Below are positions 1 to 6,271 of a DNA stretch of 9,845 nt, piece by piece. The translations under genes were made by a program, and so were the position numbers. Numbering within the stretch: the first letter of the stretch is position 1; each line of letters opens with the position of its first letter. The stretch is from Thermoplasmata archaeon. GTDB taxonomy: Archaea > Thermoplasmatota > Thermoplasmata > RBG-16-68-12. The stretch lies in assembly GCA_021788795.1 (NCBI GenBank), contig JAJYKG010000063.1, positions 1-9,845 of the forward strand, written 5' to 3'. The notes beneath the pieces were generated by a model that was not told the origin of the DNA, ran no database searches, and saw nothing but the letters and a program-made list of their open reading frames with translations.

Positions 1-1
1 C

Positions 2-2014
2 ATCAACGAGTACAAGGGCCGCATCTATCCCGTGAACCCGAAGGCGGAGGCCATCCACGGCCTCCCCTGCTACCCGAGCGTCACGGCCCTCCCCGAGGCC
101 GTGGAGCTCGCGATCATCACGGTCCCCGCGGAAGGAGCGCTGGCCGCGGTGGAGGAGTGCGGCAAGAAGGGGATCCGGGGGCTCATCGTCATCACCGCGG
201 GCTTCCGCGAGATCGGCGGGTCCGGGGCCGACCGCGAGCGGGAGCTCGCCGCGGTCGTCCAGAAGTACGGGATGACGATGATCGGCCCGAACTGCATGGG
301 GGTGATTAACTCCCATCCCGACGTGCAGCTCGACGCCACCTTCGCACCCACGCCGCCCCTGCGCGGTCACGTCTCCCTGATCACGCAGAGCGGCGCCCTC
401 GGCGTCGCGATCCTGGAGCACGCCAAGTCCCTGGGCCTGGGCTTCGCCAAGTTCTGCTCCCTGGGGAACAAAGCCCAGGTGAGCCTGAACGACCTCCTGT
501 CCGCCTGGAAGGACGACCCGGAGACGAAGCTCATCGCCGCGTACATCGAGAACTTCGGTAACCCGAAGAATTTCGTGCGCATCGCACGCGAGGTGACGAA
601 GCAGAAGCCCGTCATCGCCGTGAAGGCGGGCCGCTCGGAGGCCGGCGGCCGCGCGACCGCGTCCCACACGGGCAGCCTCGGGGGCTCCGATCTCGCCGCG
701 GAAGCAGTGTTCAACCAGACCGGCGTCCTGCGCGCGAACTCGATCGAGGAGCTGTTCGACTACACGATGGCCTTCTCCCTTCAGCCCCTGCCGCAGGGCA
801 ACCGCATCGCCGTCATCTCGGACGCGGGCGGCCCGGCAATCATGGCCGTCGACGAGCTCTCCGCGCAGGGCCTCCAGCTCGCGGAGTTCACGGAGGCTAC
901 GCGGGCGGCGATGAAAGCATGGGCGCCGCCGGACGCCTCCCTCGCGAACCCGATCGACCTGACGCCGGAGGGCTCCCTGGACGACTACCGCAGGGCCCTC
1001 GAAGCCGCCCTCGCGGACCCGAACGTGGACGCGGCGATCGCGGTCTACGTGCCGCCCGTCCGGACGGACGAGGTGGACTGGGCCAAGGTCGTGTGGACGA
1101 CGGCCCAGAAGTTCCGCAAGCCCGTCCTCTGCAACTTCCTGGGCCGGACGACGGACAGCCCCGGGTTCATGGAACTCGTCAACCACAGCCTGCCCTCCTA
1201 CCTGTACCCGGAGAACGCGGCCCGCGCGCTCGCGGCGATGCACCGGTACGCGGAGTACCTGGAGCGGGACGAGGGCGTGGTCCGGACCTACGAGGTGTCC
1301 CGCGCGAGCGCAGGAACGATCCTGGATCACGCGCTCGGCCAAGGCCGCACGCGGCTGACGGAGATCGAGTCGGTCGAGTTCCTCGAGGCCTACGGCCTCA
1401 AGACGGCGCGGGCGCGGCTGTGCAAGAACGTCGACGAGGCGGCCGTGGCCGCGCGGGCGCTGGGCTACCCGGTGGCCCTGAAGGCCGTGGGCAAGCAGCT
1501 CCTCCACAAGACGGAGCTGCGGGCCGTCGTCCTCGACGTCCGCGACGAGCGCGCGCTGCGCCTCGAGGGCATGAAGCTCCTCCACCGGATGGAGACGCAG
1601 GGGATCACGCCGGACGGCATCCTCGTCCAGGAGTTCATCTTCCGGGGCAAGGAGGTCATCCTCGGGATGACCCGGGACAAGGTCTACGGCCCGTTCCTCG
1701 TCTTCGGCCTGGGCGGGATCTACGTGGAATACATGAAGGACGTCTCGTTCGGCCTGCCGCCCCTGACGGACCAGGACGCGTACCGGATGATCCGGGCGAT
1801 CCGCACGTACCCGCTCCTCGCCGGGGTGCGGGGCGAGACGCCCCGCGACATCGACGCGCTCGCCGAGGCGATCCTCCGCTTCTCGCAGCTCGTCCTCGAC
1901 TTCGACCAAGTCGCGGAGATCGACCTGAACCCGATCGAGTCCCTCGAGCAGGGGAAGGGCTACCGCGCCGTCGACGCGCGCGTGATCCTGGCCGCCCCGG
2001 AGGCGGAGGGCTGA
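2..2014 (+). CDS. ADP-forming acetate/acyl-CoA ligase, fused alpha-beta chain (5' end outside window)
   Basis: This enzyme family converts acyl-CoA, ADP and phosphate to the acid, CoA and ATP in the cytoplasm (substrate-level phosphorylation in archaea), or runs in reverse to activate acids. The frame is open from base 2, and the first visible residues (INEYKGRIYPVNPKAE) already belong to the CoA-binding Rossmann domain, so the true start lies upstream; the GTG at 32 is internal. Numbering from base 2: CoA-binding domain with GPNC at 95-98; succinyl-CoA-ligase-like domain with the phosphohistidine motif SHTGSLGGSD, His222; C-terminal ATP-grasp (beta) domain from about 455, with the second expected histidine at 502 (LLHKTE), then GMTRD and FGLGGIYVE near 556-580 and EIDLNPIE near the end. 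About 670 residues are visible, near full length for a fused enzyme. The residues after His502 are RAVV where family members I know have GG(V). No acetyltransferase domain is attached. Acyl specificity cannot be read from sequence. It converges on the transporter gene with 53 bases between stops; no obvious T-rich terminator there. Confidence 0.93.
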   Translation: MNEYKGRIYPVNPKAEAIHGLPCYPSVTALPEAVELAIITVPAEGALAAVEECGKKGIRGLIVITAGFREIGGSGADRERELAAVVQKYGMTMIGPNCMGVINSHPDVQLDATFAPTPPLRGHVSLITQSGALGVAILEHAKSLGLGFAKFCSLGNKAQVSLNDLLSAWKDDPETKLIAAYIENFGNPKNFVRIAREVTKQKPVIAVKAGRSEAGGRATASHTGSLGGSDLAAEAVFNQTGVLRANSIEELFDYTMAFSLQPLPQGNRIAVISDAGGPAIMAVDELSAQGLQLAEFTEATRAAMKAWAPPDASLANPIDLTPEGSLDDYRRALEAALADPNVDAAIAVYVPPVRTDEVDWAKVVWTTAQKFRKPVLCNFLGRTTDSPGFMELVNHSLPSYLYPENAARALAAMHRYAEYLERDEGVVRTYEVSRASAGTILDHALGQGRTRLTEIESVEFLEAYGLKTARARLCKNVDEAAVAARALGYPVALKAVGKQLLHKTELRAVVLDVRDERALRLEGMKLLHRMETQGITPDGILVQEFIFRGKEVILGMTRDKVYGPFLVFGLGGIYVEYMKDVSFGLPPLTDQDAYRMIRAIRTYPLLAGVRGETPRDIDALAEAILRFSQLVLDFDQVAEIDLNPIESLEQGKGYRAVDARVILAAPEAEG

Positions 2015-2067
2015 GGGCGCGAGCCTCAGCCCCGCGGCGACGAGGACCGGCGGCTTTCGCGCAGCCG

Positions 2068-2931
2068 TCAGACGGCGATGAGGACGACCCCGAGGAACAC
2101 GGAGAGAACGCCGACGAGCTGGGTCCGGGTGAGCCGCTCGTGCAGGACCCCGGTCGCGAGCCCGATGGTCACCGCGCTGAAGAGACCGCTGAGGGTGCCG
2201 ATGATCGCTACGCTGCCTCCGAGGATGCCCACGTTGTAGGCGATGAACGAGAGGCTGTCGAGGATCCCGATCGCCCCGAGGTGCGGCCACAGGGCGCGGG
2301 GCAGCCCGCGGACGCGCACGACGCCGAACGCGGCCAGGACGAGCAGGAGGACCACGCCCACGAGGCGGACGGCGGCGGTCACCGTCACGGGCCCCACGTC
2401 GGCCACGACGTACTTCACGGCGAAGTAGAACACCCCGTATCCGGCGAAGGCCGCGAACGCGGACAGCAGGCCGGCCCGCGCGTCGCGGGGGGGCGCGTTC
2501 TCCGGATGGGGGGCCGCGCGGCTCAGGAGCAAGATGCCCGCGAGGACGAGCACGATCCCCAGGGCCGCGGGCGCGGCAACGGACTCGTGGAGGAACAGGA
2601 CCGCGAGGGCCGCGGTCACCGCGGGATAGCTGGACGCAATGGGCGAGACGACGCTCAGGACGCCGTACTCGAAGGAGCGGTAGAGGAAGAGCGTGCTGAA
2701 CGTGTTGACGACGCCGAGGCCGAGGACGAGGAGCCAGGCATCCGACCCGACCCAACGCCCCCGCTCGAAGACGAAGGCGACCGGGGCGAGGATGATGAGG
2801 CCGACGAGCTCCATGTAAAACAGGACATGGACGTGCCCGACCCGGTGCGCCGCCTGGCGCGCGACGAAGTCGCTCGTGCCGTACCCCAGGGCCGTCGAGA
2901 GACCGAAGAAGAGGTCGGATTCCGTGCCCAA
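2068..2931 (-). CDS. EamA/DMT-superfamily membrane transporter
   Basis: The 287-residue product is almost entirely hydrophobic and fits ten membrane helices in two homologous EamA halves. The first half (about 6-137) ends with SPIASSYPAVTAALAVLFLHE at 96-116; the second (about 153-287) has the matching segment GTLSGLFSAVTIGLATGVLHE at 245-265. A short charged linker (about 138-152, PHPENAPPRDAR) separates them. Family members are inner-membrane drug/metabolite exporters, but the substrate cannot be read here. The best start is TTG at 2931, which gives an N-terminus running straight into helix 1; there is no ATG near it and no strong ribosome binding site. It lies 31 bases downstream of the VOC gene on the same strand, so the two are probably co-transcribed. 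Whether the VOC protein acts on the same substrate is unknown. Confidence 0.9.
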   Translation of the reverse strand: MGTESDLFFGLSTALGYGTSDFVARQAAHRVGHVHVLFYMELVGLIILAPVAFVFERGRWVGSDAWLLVLGLGVVNTFSTLFLYRSFEYGVLSVVSPIASSYPAVTAALAVLFLHESVAAPAALGIVLVLAGILLLSRAAPHPENAPPRDARAGLLSAFAAFAGYGVFYFAVKYVVADVGPVTVTAAVRLVGVVLLLVLAAFGVVRVRGLPRALWPHLGAIGILDSLSFIAYNVGILGGSVAIIGTLSGLFSAVTIGLATGVLHERLTRTQLVGVLSVFLGVVLIAV

Positions 2932-2962
2932 GGGATCGCGCCCCGGGATGGCCGCGCCGCAC

Positions 2963-3277
2963 TTAGCGTTGCGCGTCCGCGGGCGCGCGGGAGCCGAGTT
3001 CGATCCGGAGGCCGTCCGGATCCTGCACGAAGGCGAGGCGGCTCCCTCCCTCCGTGAACGGCGGCAGCGCCGGCTTCGCGTCCCGCGCGACGAGCTCGCG
3101 GTACGCGGCGTCCGCGTCCTTGCAGTCGAAGGCGAGGCGCTCGAGCGCGTCCCCGTGGCGGTAGGGGGCGCGGAAGTGTTCGGAGTCCTCCGGGTACCAG
3201 TTCAGCTCGAGGACCTGGGGCGAGTCCGGGCTCCAATACAGCGTTCGCCGCCGCCCGGCCGGAAACGCGCAACCCAT
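2963..3277 (-). CDS. VOC-fold (glyoxalase-like) protein, N-terminally short
   Basis: This 104-residue protein matches the later part of the vicinal-oxygen-chelate (glyoxalase I/dioxygenase) fold: VLELNWYPE at 22-30, GDALERLAFDC at 42-52, AYRELVARDAKP at 58-69 and FVQDPDGLRIEL at 83-94. Complete single-domain members are usually 120-135 residues and begin with a strand plus a D-L-x-x-S-x-x-FY helix; that segment, about 30 residues, is missing. An in-frame TAG at 3293-3295, six codons before the ATG, blocks any longer start. Of the four glyoxalase I metal ligands, two glutamates are present (Glu24, Glu93), the first histidine would sit in the missing part and the second is replaced by Arg47. 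It may therefore be a non-metal VOC protein, a decayed gene or the victim of a sequencing error. It lies upstream of the EamA transporter (31-base gap) and divergent from the ACT gene (45-base gap). Confidence 0.75.
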   Translation of the reverse strand: MGCAFPAGRRRTLYWSPDSPQVLELNWYPEDSEHFRAPYRHGDALERLAFDCKDADAAYRELVARDAKPALPPFTEGGSRLAFVQDPDGLRIELGSRAPADAQR

Positions 3278-3322
3278 GTAGCCCCGCGCGGCCTAGGGAA
3301 CGGGCGTCGGGGGAACGCAGAC

Positions 3323-3697
3323 GTGATCCAGCTCGATGTCGAGGTGCCAGACCGGCCCGGGGAACTCGCACGCCTCCTGGGAATCCTGGCCGCAGAGTCG
3401 GTCAACATCGACGCGATGAGCGCGAACTCCGGCGCCGGGCATTCCTACGTGAGCCTGATCACGGACCGGCCGATCCGGGCGCGGCAGTCCCTCCGGAAGG
3501 CGGGGTACCCGTGCTCGCAGCGCACGGTCCTCGTCGTGAGCGTGGCCGACGAGCCCGGGGCCTTCGCCGCCCTCGCGCGGAGGCTCGGCGGAGCGGGAGT
3601 CAGCATCGAGAGCGTCGTGCACCTGGAGAGCGTGGGCCGCCGCGTGCAGCTCGCGATCGGCGTGGACAACCGGGACGCGGCGAGGGCCCTCGTCTGA
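3323..3697 (+). CDS. Tandem ACT-domain protein (probable amino-acid-binding regulator)
   Basis: The 124-residue product is two ACT domains and nothing else. Domain 1 (about 1-63) carries VPDRPGELARLLGILAAESV at 8-27; domain 2 (about 67-124) carries ADEPGAFAALARRLGGAGVS at 75-94. Both show the D-x-P-G turn and the following helix where ACT domains bind small ligands, usually amino acids, at the dimer interface. Stand-alone tandem ACT proteins are cytoplasmic and thought to sense amino acids or regulate partner enzymes; the partner here is unknown. The start is the GTG at 3323, because strand beta-1 (IQLDVEV) begins immediately after it and a G-rich stretch (about 3309-3313) lies at SD distance. 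The open frame extends far upstream, but that part overlaps the VOC gene on the other strand and is not protein-like. It is divergent from the VOC gene; no clear TATA box in the 45 bases between. Confidence 0.85.
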   Translation: MIQLDVEVPDRPGELARLLGILAAESVNIDAMSANSGAGHSYVSLITDRPIRARQSLRKAGYPCSQRTVLVVSVADEPGAFAALARRLGGAGVSIESVVHLESVGRRVQLAIGVDNRDAARALV

Positions 3698-3726
3698 GCG
3701 ACTCCCGACCGCGGGGCCGGTGGGTA

Positions 3727-3740
3727 CAGGATTCGATAAC
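3727..3740 (+). promoter_or_regulatory. CAGG-N4-GATAAC upstream element, copy 1
   Basis: CAGGATTCGATAAC sits 29 bases after the ACT stop codon and 96 bases (GATAAC to ATG) before the first coiled-coil gene. The same element occurs before the next two genes at 4527 and 6061. In this copy the gap between halves is four bases rather than three, and the position where a TATA box would fall (about 3753) reads TCTCATCG, which is not a convincing TATA box. A binding site for a shared transcription factor is inferred, not shown. Confidence 0.45.
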
Positions 3741-3830
3741 GAGAACACGAAATCTCATCGAAACCCTCAAATGACCCACCATCCCTATCTTCCAGCCATC
3801 GGGCAAGTGGGTTCCGGGAGAATAGAGCGC

Positions 3831-4496
3831 ATGGCAGACAAGCCGGCGACGAAGGACGCGCGGCGGGATCCCATCGGGGTCGTCCCCACGAGGTTTGCGA
3901 CGCACGGGCCGAAGACGGTGCCGCGCGTGGACACGGAGCGGATCTTCGTGATGGATGCGAACAGCAACCTGCTCGGCGAGTACGCCCTGGACGACGATTG
4001 CCCTCTCGAGAGCTCCGACCTCCGCCGCTCCGTTCCCGTGAACGGATTGCGCCACCTGGTCAGCTTCTACCAGGGCGAGTACGCCTTCACCCCGTTCAAG
4101 GTGGACGAACTCTGGTTCGTGATCCTGACGCGCGGCGTGCCGCGGATCGAGGAGCGCGGGTCCATCGGCACCCTCCTCGCGGCGGCCCGCGTCCACATTC
4201 CCCCCATGATCGAGCCCACGCTCGCGAAGCGCGAGCGGGAGCTGCAGGCCAAGGAGGAGGATCTCGCGGAGCGGGAGAGAGTCCTGGTTCAGCGCGAGCA
4301 GCGCGCGGGGGTCCTCGACTCCGAGATCCGCCTCGCCTCCACCCAGCTCTCCGAGCGCGAGGCCGACGTCCGCGGCCGCGAGGCTCGGCTGGTCACGCTC
4401 CACGACTACGCCGCCCAGCTTCAGCGGTCGTTCGCCCTCCCGAAGGAGCCGAAAGCGAAGGACGGATCGCCGTCCGCGCCGCCGGCGTCACCCTAG
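3831..4496 (+). CDS. Unrecognised protein: small alpha/beta domain plus coiled coil (short paralog)
   Basis: I do not recognise a named family. The 221-residue product has a basic, probably flexible N-terminus (1-35), a compact alpha/beta domain (about 36-123: RIFVMDANSNLLGEYALDDDCP, then QGEYAFTPF, then LWFVILTRG, then GTLLAAARVH), a charged coiled coil (about 130-188, repeats of RERELQAKEEDLAERE type), the motif LHDYAAQLQRS at 190-200 and a Lys/Pro/Ala-rich tail. The strand-strand-helix-strand-strand-helix order resembles roadblock/longin/profilin-like sensor folds, but that is inference. The next gene is a clear paralog over the domain, the coiled coil and the DY-QLQ motif. No signal peptide or membrane segment, so probably cytoplasmic. 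ATG 3831 is chosen because GGGAG lies ten bases upstream and its distance from the upstream GATAAC element (96) matches that of the paralog (99); an in-frame ATG at 3771 is the alternative. Confidence 0.8.
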   Translation: MADKPATKDARRDPIGVVPTRFATHGPKTVPRVDTERIFVMDANSNLLGEYALDDDCPLESSDLRRSVPVNGLRHLVSFYQGEYAFTPFKVDELWFVILTRGVPRIEERGSIGTLLAAARVHIPPMIEPTLAKRERELQAKEEDLAERERVLVQREQRAGVLDSEIRLASTQLSEREADVRGREARLVTLHDYAAQLQRSFALPKEPKAKDGSPSAPPASP

Positions 4497-4503
4497 GTCC
4501 GCG

Positions 4504-4524
4504 CCCGCCGCGGAGCGGGAGTTT
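4504..4524 (+). terminator. Weak candidate terminator after the short coiled-coil gene
   Basis: CCCGC (4504-4508) can pair with GCGGG (4515-4519) around a six-base loop, followed by AGTTT, starting eight bases after the stop codon. The stem is short and the T-run only three bases, so in DNA this GC-rich it could easily be chance. Confidence 0.2.
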
Positions 4525-4526
4525 CT

Positions 4527-4559
4527 CAGGTCCGATAACCGAGTGGCGCTCCTTAAGTA
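4527..4559 (+). promoter_or_regulatory. CAGG-N3-GATAAC element (copy 2) with TATA-like box
   Basis: CAGGTCCGATAAC (4527-4539) begins 30 bases after the preceding stop; a TATA-like CTTAAGTA follows at 4552-4559, 18 bases from the start of GATAAC. Archaeal transcription normally starts about 25 bases past the box, that is near 4580. This lies downstream of the GTG at 4567 and upstream of the ATG at 4633, which helps decide the start of the next gene. Confidence 0.55.
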
Positions 4560-4632
4560 ACTCGCCGTGGACTCGAGTCCGCACGATGGCAATGCGAGCG
4601 CGAACGCTCGTGTCAGCCGGGGCGGACAGCGC

Positions 4633-6033
4633 ATGCGAGGGTATGTCGGGACCCTGATCGGCGAGATGGTCCTCGGAGGGCTGGGCCCCGCCCTCGCCCC
4701 CCTCCTCCTGGCCGCGCCCTCCAAGAAGTTCGTGCGCGCCCAGCTCAAGAAGGTCTACGTCCTCAACGAGATGGGGGACATGGCCGGGGAATACGTCCTC
4801 GACCCGGACTGTCCCATCGACTACAACGACTTCCTGAGGGCCCTGCCCGACGAGGGCATCGGCGACCGCGAGACCCTCTTCGTCGGCGAGTACGTCTTCA
4901 CCGCGTTCCAGAGCGGCAAGTGCGTCTTCGTCCTTCTGAGCCGGGGTCAGCTCGCGCCGGAGGACATCGACTGGACCACGACCCTGCTGACCGCCGCGGA
5001 CGCGCATCTCGCCGCGCAGGTCAAGAGCGCCGCGGCCGCGCGGCCGCCCGAGCCGCCGAAGGTGAACGCAGAGGCGGAGAAGGCGTTCGCGGATCGAGAG
5101 GCGCGCCTCGGGACCCGGGAGAAGGAGCTCGCGACGCTCGAGGCCGAGCTCAAGGCGACGGAGGCGAACCTGAAGGGGCGGGCCGAGGAGCTCGACCGCC
5201 AGAAGGCGCGGGTCTCCAGCCTGGCCGACTACGTGACCCAGCTCCAGAGCAGCGTCGCCTCGGGCGTGAACCGGGCCCGCCAGTCGCTCGAGATGGCGGA
5301 GCAGCTCGCCGCGACGTCGGCGGACGGCCAGCGCCAGGCGGACACGCAGGCCCTGGCCGACCTGCGGCAGCAGTTCGACGAGGAGCGGAAGGCGCTCCTG
5401 GCCGCGAAAACGGACCTGGAGGGGAAATACCGCGAGACCGTCGAGCAGACCCGCCAGCTCCAGGCCAAGGTCACCGAAGCGGAGAAGGCCCTCGAGCAGG
5501 AGCGCGCGGACACCCGGACGCGCGAGGCGGAGGCGGAACGGCTCCGCAGCGCCGTCGAGGCCCGCGTCCAGGAACTCGGCCAGCGCTTCGCCGCGATGGC
5601 CAAGGAACGGCTCGTCAACTCCCACCGGCCTGCCGGGTCTGCGACCGCCGCCCCCGCGGCGACCGGCGCGGAGACGGAGTCGGTCCGGACCGAGCTTTCG
5701 AAGGAACGCAAGTTCCTCCAGCGGCGCGCGATCGAGCTGCTCGACCGCGAGGAGAAGGTCCGCGCCCGGGAGGCCGCGGCCGACGAGCGCGAGGCCGTCC
5801 TCGCGAAGCGCGACCAAGAACTGGCCGCTCGGGAGACGACGCTGGCCAAGGTATCCGGCCACGCACCCGCCTCCCCGGACGCCGAGGAGGCCCGCAAGGA
5901 CATCGAGCGGCGCGTCAAAATCATCCAGCAGAAGGCCCTCGAGCTCCTGGACCGCGAGGAGAAGCTCCGGAAGCGCGCGGCCGATCTCGAGGCCCTCGAG
6001 GCCCGCCTCTCCGGAAACGTCCCGGCCCGGTAG
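4633..6033 (+). CDS. Unrecognised protein: hydrophobic N-terminus, alpha/beta domain and long coiled coil (long paralog)
   Basis: I do not recognise a named family. From ATG 4633 the product has 466 residues: a hydrophobic stretch (about 4-29, one Glu at 11) followed by Lys/Arg-rich 31-40, which could be a membrane anchor with the rest in the cytoplasm; an alpha/beta domain (about 40-127) with GEYVLDPDCP at 52-61, VGEYVFTAFQ at 84-93, VFVLLSRG at 98-105 and TLLTAADAHL at 117-126; a Pro/Ala linker; a coiled coil with LADYVTQLQSS at 197-207; then more coiled coil to about 329, an Ala/Pro linker (about 333-348) and a last helical part with two copies of a QxxAxELLDREEK motif. It is a paralog of the gene just upstream across the domain and first coiled coil, then continues about 250 residues further. 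A GTG at 4567 would add 22 residues, but lies before the expected transcription start; ATG 4633 is preferred. A scaffold or tether role is plausible only. Confidence 0.82.
   Translation: MRGYVGTLIGEMVLGGLGPALAPLLLAAPSKKFVRAQLKKVYVLNEMGDMAGEYVLDPDCPIDYNDFLRALPDEGIGDRETLFVGEYVFTAFQSGKCVFVLLSRGQLAPEDIDWTTTLLTAADAHLAAQVKSAAAARPPEPPKVNAEAEKAFADREARLGTREKELATLEAELKATEANLKGRAEELDRQKARVSSLADYVTQLQSSVASGVNRARQSLEMAEQLAATSADGQRQADTQALADLRQQFDEERKALLAAKTDLEGKYRETVEQTRQLQAKVTEAEKALEQERADTRTREAEAERLRSAVEARVQELGQRFAAMAKERLVNSHRPAGSATAAPAATGAETESVRTELSKERKFLQRRAIELLDREEKVRAREAAADEREAVLAKRDQELAARETTLAKVSGHAPASPDAEEARKDIERRVKIIQQKALELLDREEKLRKRAADLEALEARLSGNVPAR
5704..5976 (+). repeat. Internal duplication in the long coiled-coil protein
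   Basis: Residues 358-379 (ERKFLQRRAIELLDREEKVR...) and 427-448 (RVKIIQQKALELLDREEKLR...) are near copies 69 residues (207 bases) apart, encoded at 5704-5769 and 5911-5976. The core ELLDREEK is identical, and the DNA there differs at only a few wobble positions. It is a conserved helical motif repeated at the C-terminus, beyond the part shared with the shorter paralog. Confidence 0.7.
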
Positions 6034-6060
6034 GCCGGCCACCGGATCCTCGCAGGGAAT

Positions 6061-6093
6061 CAGGCCAGATAACCGTCCGACGCCCCTTATATA
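6061..6093 (+). promoter_or_regulatory. CAGG-N3-GATAAC element (copy 3) with strong archaeal TATA box
   Basis: CAGGCCAGATAAC (6061-6073) begins 27 bases after the preceding stop. CTTATATA (6086-6093) is the clearest archaeal TATA box in the window and stands 18 bases from the start of GATAAC, exactly as in copy 2. Transcription is expected to start near 6113-6120, giving a leader of about 150 bases before the surface-protein ATG at 6268. It is the most AT-rich short stretch in a GC-rich intergenic region. Confidence 0.75.
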
Positions 6094-6129
6094 CGCCCCG
6101 GAGGGTCGATTCCTCGAGCTATCGCCGGC

Positions 6130-6146
6130 GACGGGCGGGACCCGTC
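6130..6146 (+). other. Small GC hairpin in the surface-protein leader
   Basis: GACGGG (6130-6135) and CCCGTC (6141-6146) form a perfect six-pair stem around the five-base loop CGGGA, just after the expected transcription start. It could stabilise the 5' end of the messenger, or be chance in GC-rich DNA. Confidence 0.3.
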
Positions 6147-6157
6147 ACGGCGGGGGT

Positions 6158-6271
6158 ATGGCGAGCATGGATTCCCAGGCACGGGCGACGGAACCCGCAA
6201 CCACCGGAGGGCTCGCTCCCGCCTGTGGCCCGCGGCCCCCGCGGCGAGGCTCCGCGGAGGGAGCGGGATGA
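6158..6271 (+). CDS. Possible 37-codon leader ORF overlapping the surface-protein start
   Basis: ATG at 6158 (second ATG at 6167) opens a 37-residue frame (MASMDSQARATEP...) ending at TGA 6269-6271, so its stop overlaps the next start as ATGA, the arrangement of translationally coupled genes. A GGGGG run precedes the ATG. The distance from GATAAC to these ATGs (90 or 99) is like that of the two upstream genes. Against it: the peptide is Pro/Gly/Arg-rich with no domain, and about 10 of 36 codons after the ATG end in A or T, far more than in the real genes here. It may be a regulatory leader or nothing. Confidence 0.2.
   Translation: MASMDSQARATEPATTGGLAPACGPRPPRRGSAEGAG
6212..6267 (+). promoter_or_regulatory. 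Ribosome binding site of the surface protein, with a possible sequestering stem
   Basis: GGAGG at 6256-6260, seven bases before ATG 6268, is a strong SD sequence and fixes the start. CTCGCTCCC (6212-6220) can pair with GGGAGCGGG (6259-6267), nine pairs including one G-T wobble, which would bury the bases between SD and ATG. The enclosed loop contains two CCGCGG palindromes that can pair with each other. A competing local hairpin GCTCC (6249-6253) with GGAGC (6260-6264) also covers the SD. Translational control is inferred; GC-rich DNA produces such pairings easily. Confidence 0.4.

Noticed and set aside
2015..2067. A bidirectional terminator between the converging ligase and transporter genes
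   Set aside because: The 53 bases contain no convincing inverted repeat and no T-run on either strand.
919..3057. A 712-codon rightward open frame across the ligase end and over the transporter
   Set aside because: Composition is Arg/Gly/Pro/Ala-rich and without domain character; it is the out-of-frame reading of the ligase and the antisense of the transporter, typical of very GC-rich DNA.
3293..3345. A leftward peptide reading IELDHVCVPP just upstream of the VOC gene, resembling a VOC first strand
   Set aside because: It is the exact antisense of the ACT protein start (VIQLDVEV), is followed by PTPVP and a stop instead of the expected helix, and the ACT domain needs this DNA; coincidence is more likely.
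4393..6042. A 549-codon leftward open frame over the coiled-coil genes
   Set aside because: It is the antisense of the long coiled-coil gene; Leu/Gly/Arg-rich low-complexity sequence without recognisable domains, and the rightward reading has a paralog, promoter and good codon bias.
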